From: Lachnospiraceae bacterium
GTDB taxonomy: Bacteria > Bacillota > Clostridia > Lachnospirales > Lachnospiraceae
Reading direction: 5' to 3'
Assembly: GCA_021769135.1 (NCBI GenBank)
Contig: JAETTM010000027.1
Coordinates: forward strand, 1-51,675
Length of the DNA stretch: 51,675 bases
Part shown: in pieces, positions 49,874-51,675 of the stretch
Layout of the letters: each line of letters opens with the position of its first letter
How positions within the stretch are numbered: position 1 is the stretch's first letter
Notes under the pieces: model-generated
Databases searched by the model: none
What the model was told of the DNA's origin: nothing
The model's input: the letters and a program-made list of their open reading frames with translations, nothing else
Translations under genes and position numbers: made by a program

Positions 49874-51675
49874 ATGATGAGATCACTTTTCTCTGGTGTG
49901 GCGGGCCTTAGGACACACCAGACAAAGATGGACGTTATCGGTAATAATATCGCTAACGTCAACACAACAGGATATAAGTCACAGTCGGTTACATTCCGCG
50001 ATTTGATGTACCAGACGACGCAGTCGGCTTCAGGGGCCAATGCGGAAACAGGTCTGGGCGGTATCAACGCAAAGCAGATTGGTCTGGGCGTTACCACCGC
50101 TGCTATTAATACGGCCATCGCACAGCAGGGTTCCGCACAGACGACGAACAACCCTTTTGATATTATGATTTCAGGGGATAATTTCTTCGTGGTCAGCAAC
50201 GGAACCGAGAACCTCTTTACAAGAGACGGCTCTTTCTATGTGGACGGTATGGGGAACCTGGCCATGACCAGCACGGGCTATAAAGTAATGGGCTGGCAGG
50301 TAGATCCCGCCACAGGGGCGCCGAAGAAAGATACGGTTTCCGCATTGAAGGTTATGGAAGATTCCATTATGACCTATCCCCCGGACGGCACAAGCGAAGG
50401 CAGGGTGACCGGTATCGTGGATAAGAATGATAAGAATGTCCATACCACTTCGGGAAGGATTATGAACTTCGAGTTTTACGATAATGCCGGGTATTTATAT
50501 ACGGCAAGGTTCAGCGTGCATGCCCAGGATACGGAAAAGGGGGAATATTATATCGCTTTGGACGACATCCGGGATTCTACGGGAGCGTCTATAGGAACGG
50601 ATGCGATGAATAGCGTAAACTTCGGAAGCACCATAACGGTAAATCCGGGAACCTCGTATTCGCCGACGGCTGGAAAAGCGGACACAGAGGATGTAGCAGC
50701 GGTATCAGGAACCCTTACTTTGACTCCTGATGGAGGAACTGCAGTGCAAATGCCAGCGGTAAACACACCGGTGAATGGCAATACTGGGCTGACACAGGAT
50801 ATGTTAAATGTATATGGCGTGACAACGGCTTTAGGTGATATTACAGGATTTGAAATAAATGCATACGGTCAGCTTTCTGTTACAACAGCAACCGGTACTA
50901 CCACTTATCAAGTGCCCGATACAGTGGACGTTGATTATTCTGGATTAACCATAAATATTCCTATGGAAGGGGGAACAACTACTGCTATAAAGGCTGGCCC
51001 AAAGGCAGTACCAGCGGATATGACGCCAGACGATTTACAAAATATCTACGGCATAGATGCTGTAACCGCAGGAAGAATACAGCAAGTGGAAGTGGCTCCG
51101 GACGGCAGCATCACGGTAACACAGATGACTGTAGAGCATGCGGCCAATTTACTGTTTAACCCGGGAAACGGCCAGTTTGACAGCATCGCAGGCAATAGCC
51201 AGGGCCTGATTACCCTTGGCTTATCCGGGGTGGGTACTGCAAGCAGGTTCAAGGACATCAACCTGAACTTCTCCACCTGCTCCAATGTAAACAACAACGG
51301 TTCCAGTACGATTTCCAGCGCCAAGGGCGACAAGGACGGACTGGGTTCCGGGCGTGCGCGGGGCGAAATGATTTCCCTTTCCGTAGCCCAGGACGGTATT
51401 ATCACGGCGGCTTACGACAACGGCATGAGCAGATGCCTTGGGCAGATTGCCACAGCGGCCTTTGCTAACCCTTCCGGCCTTGAGAAGGTAGGGGATAACC
51501 TTTACCAGGCCACCAGGAACTCTGGCGATTTCGATGGAATCGGCACGGATATTACAGATGGCGGCGGCAAGATGCAGTCCGGCGTGCTGGAAATGAGCAA
51601 CGTGGATTTGTCCCAGGAATTTACGGAAATGATTACCACACAGAGAGGTTTCCAGGCAAACAGCCGTATTATTAC
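49874..51675 (+). CDS. flgE: Flagellar hook protein FlgE, 5' part (runs off the window)
   Basis: Open reading frame of at least 600 residues, still open at the last base. The N-terminal rod/hook motif MMRSLFSGVAGLRTHQTKMD plus IGNNIANVNTTGYKSQSV is followed by FFVVSNGTENLFTRDGSF and, in the visible C-terminal part, RGEMISLSVAQDGIITAAYDN and MSNVDLSQEFTEMITTQRGF. The middle (about residues 270-430) contains a long, Thr/Ala-rich insertion with two similar segments (LTQDMLNVYGVTTAL and MTPDDLQNIYGIDAV). ATG at 49874 has AGGAGGT (49858-49864) upstream. The protein builds the universal joint of the flagellum. Confidence 0.95.
   Translation, partial: MMRSLFSGVAGLRTHQTKMDVIGNNIANVNTTGYKSQSVTFRDLMYQTTQSASGANAETGLGGINAKQIGLGVTTAAINTAIAQQGSAQTTNNPFDIMISGDNFFVVSNGTENLFTRDGSFYVDGMGNLAMTSTGYKVMGWQVDPATGAPKKDTVSALKVMEDSIMTYPPDGTSEGRVTGIVDKNDKNVHTTSGRIMNFEFYDNAGYLYTARFSVHAQDTEKGEYYIALDDIRDSTGASIGTDAMNSVNFGSTITVNPGTSYSPTAGKADTEDVAAVSGTLTLTPDGGTAVQMPAVNTPVNGNTGLTQDMLNVYGVTTALGDITGFEINAYGQLSVTTATGTTTYQVPDTVDVDYSGLTINIPMEGGTTTAIKAGPKAVPADMTPDDLQNIYGIDAVTAGRIQQVEVAPDGSITVTQMTVEHAANLLFNPGNGQFDSIAGNSQGLITLGLSGVGTASRFKDINLNFSTCSNVNNNGSSTISSAKGDKDGLGSGRARGEMISLSVAQDGIITAAYDNGMSRCLGQIATAAFANPSGLEKVGDNLYQATRNSGDFDGIGTDITDGGGKMQSGVLEMSNVDLSQEFTEMITTQRGFQANSRII

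Overview
This window looks like a chromosomal segment from a motile, anaerobic, probably spore-forming Firmicute of the Lachnospiraceae (Roseburia/Eubacterium-like). The protein styles, the AGGAGG-type ribosome sites, a rubrerythrin/PerR oxygen-defence operon, a SigK-like sigma factor, and the conserved order dprA-topA-codY-flgB-flgC-fliE point this way. There are no rRNA genes, no CRISPR array and no complete insertion sequence. Almost all genes are on the + strand; the exceptions are an MFS gene, a two-gene BMP-like/phosphoesterase pair and one small hypothetical gene.

Region 1 (1-10.8 kb): a 3' fragment of a probable Rpn-type nuclease gene and its terminator, then a beta-mannooligosaccharide utilisation operon. 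It encodes a lipoprotein binding protein, two ABC permeases, a GH130 mannooligosaccharide phosphorylase, a cellobiose/mannobiose 2-epimerase, a second GH130 (mannosylglucose phosphorylase type), phosphomannose isomerase and, further on, an SGNH acetyl-esterase with a C-terminal beta-rich domain. Together they import acetylated mannooligosaccharides, deacetylate them, and phosphorolyse and epimerise them to mannose-1-P, glucose and fructose-6-P. A tandem repeat and a 139-bp nested palindrome lie inside the cluster.

Region 2 (10.8-17.1 kb): an MFS transporter (-); a FIST sensor gene next to a soluble methyl-accepting signalling protein (+); a metallophosphoesterase and a cytoplasmic ParB-like/BMP-like protein (-).

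Region 3 (17.2-24.6 kb): a CofE-like ligase, a TetM-like ribosomal GTPase fused to a YacP/Rae1-type NYN ribonuclease domain (the most interesting gene here), a surface-anchored 5'-nucleotidase family enzyme, and a MATE exporter with a short structured leader.

Region 4 (24.6-31.1 kb): a PerR-like regulator with a near-consensus operator, a rubredoxin-glutamate synthase fusion and rubrerythrin; tRNA-Ala(CGC); a conserved hypothetical gene; ispF, a GNAT acetyltransferase and hflX.

Region 5 (31.2-39.3 kb): a SigK-like sigma factor with a sigma-K-like promoter, a degenerate HD-GYP protein, comM, dprA, topA and codY (with a CodY-box-like site).

Region 6 (39.4 kb to the end): the start of the large flagellar operon: flgB, flgC, fliE, fliF, fliG, fliH, fliI, fliJ, a motE-like gene, fliK, flgD, a TIGR02530-type gene and flgE, which runs off the window. 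FlgD carries a duplicated helical repeat instead of the usual C-terminal domain.
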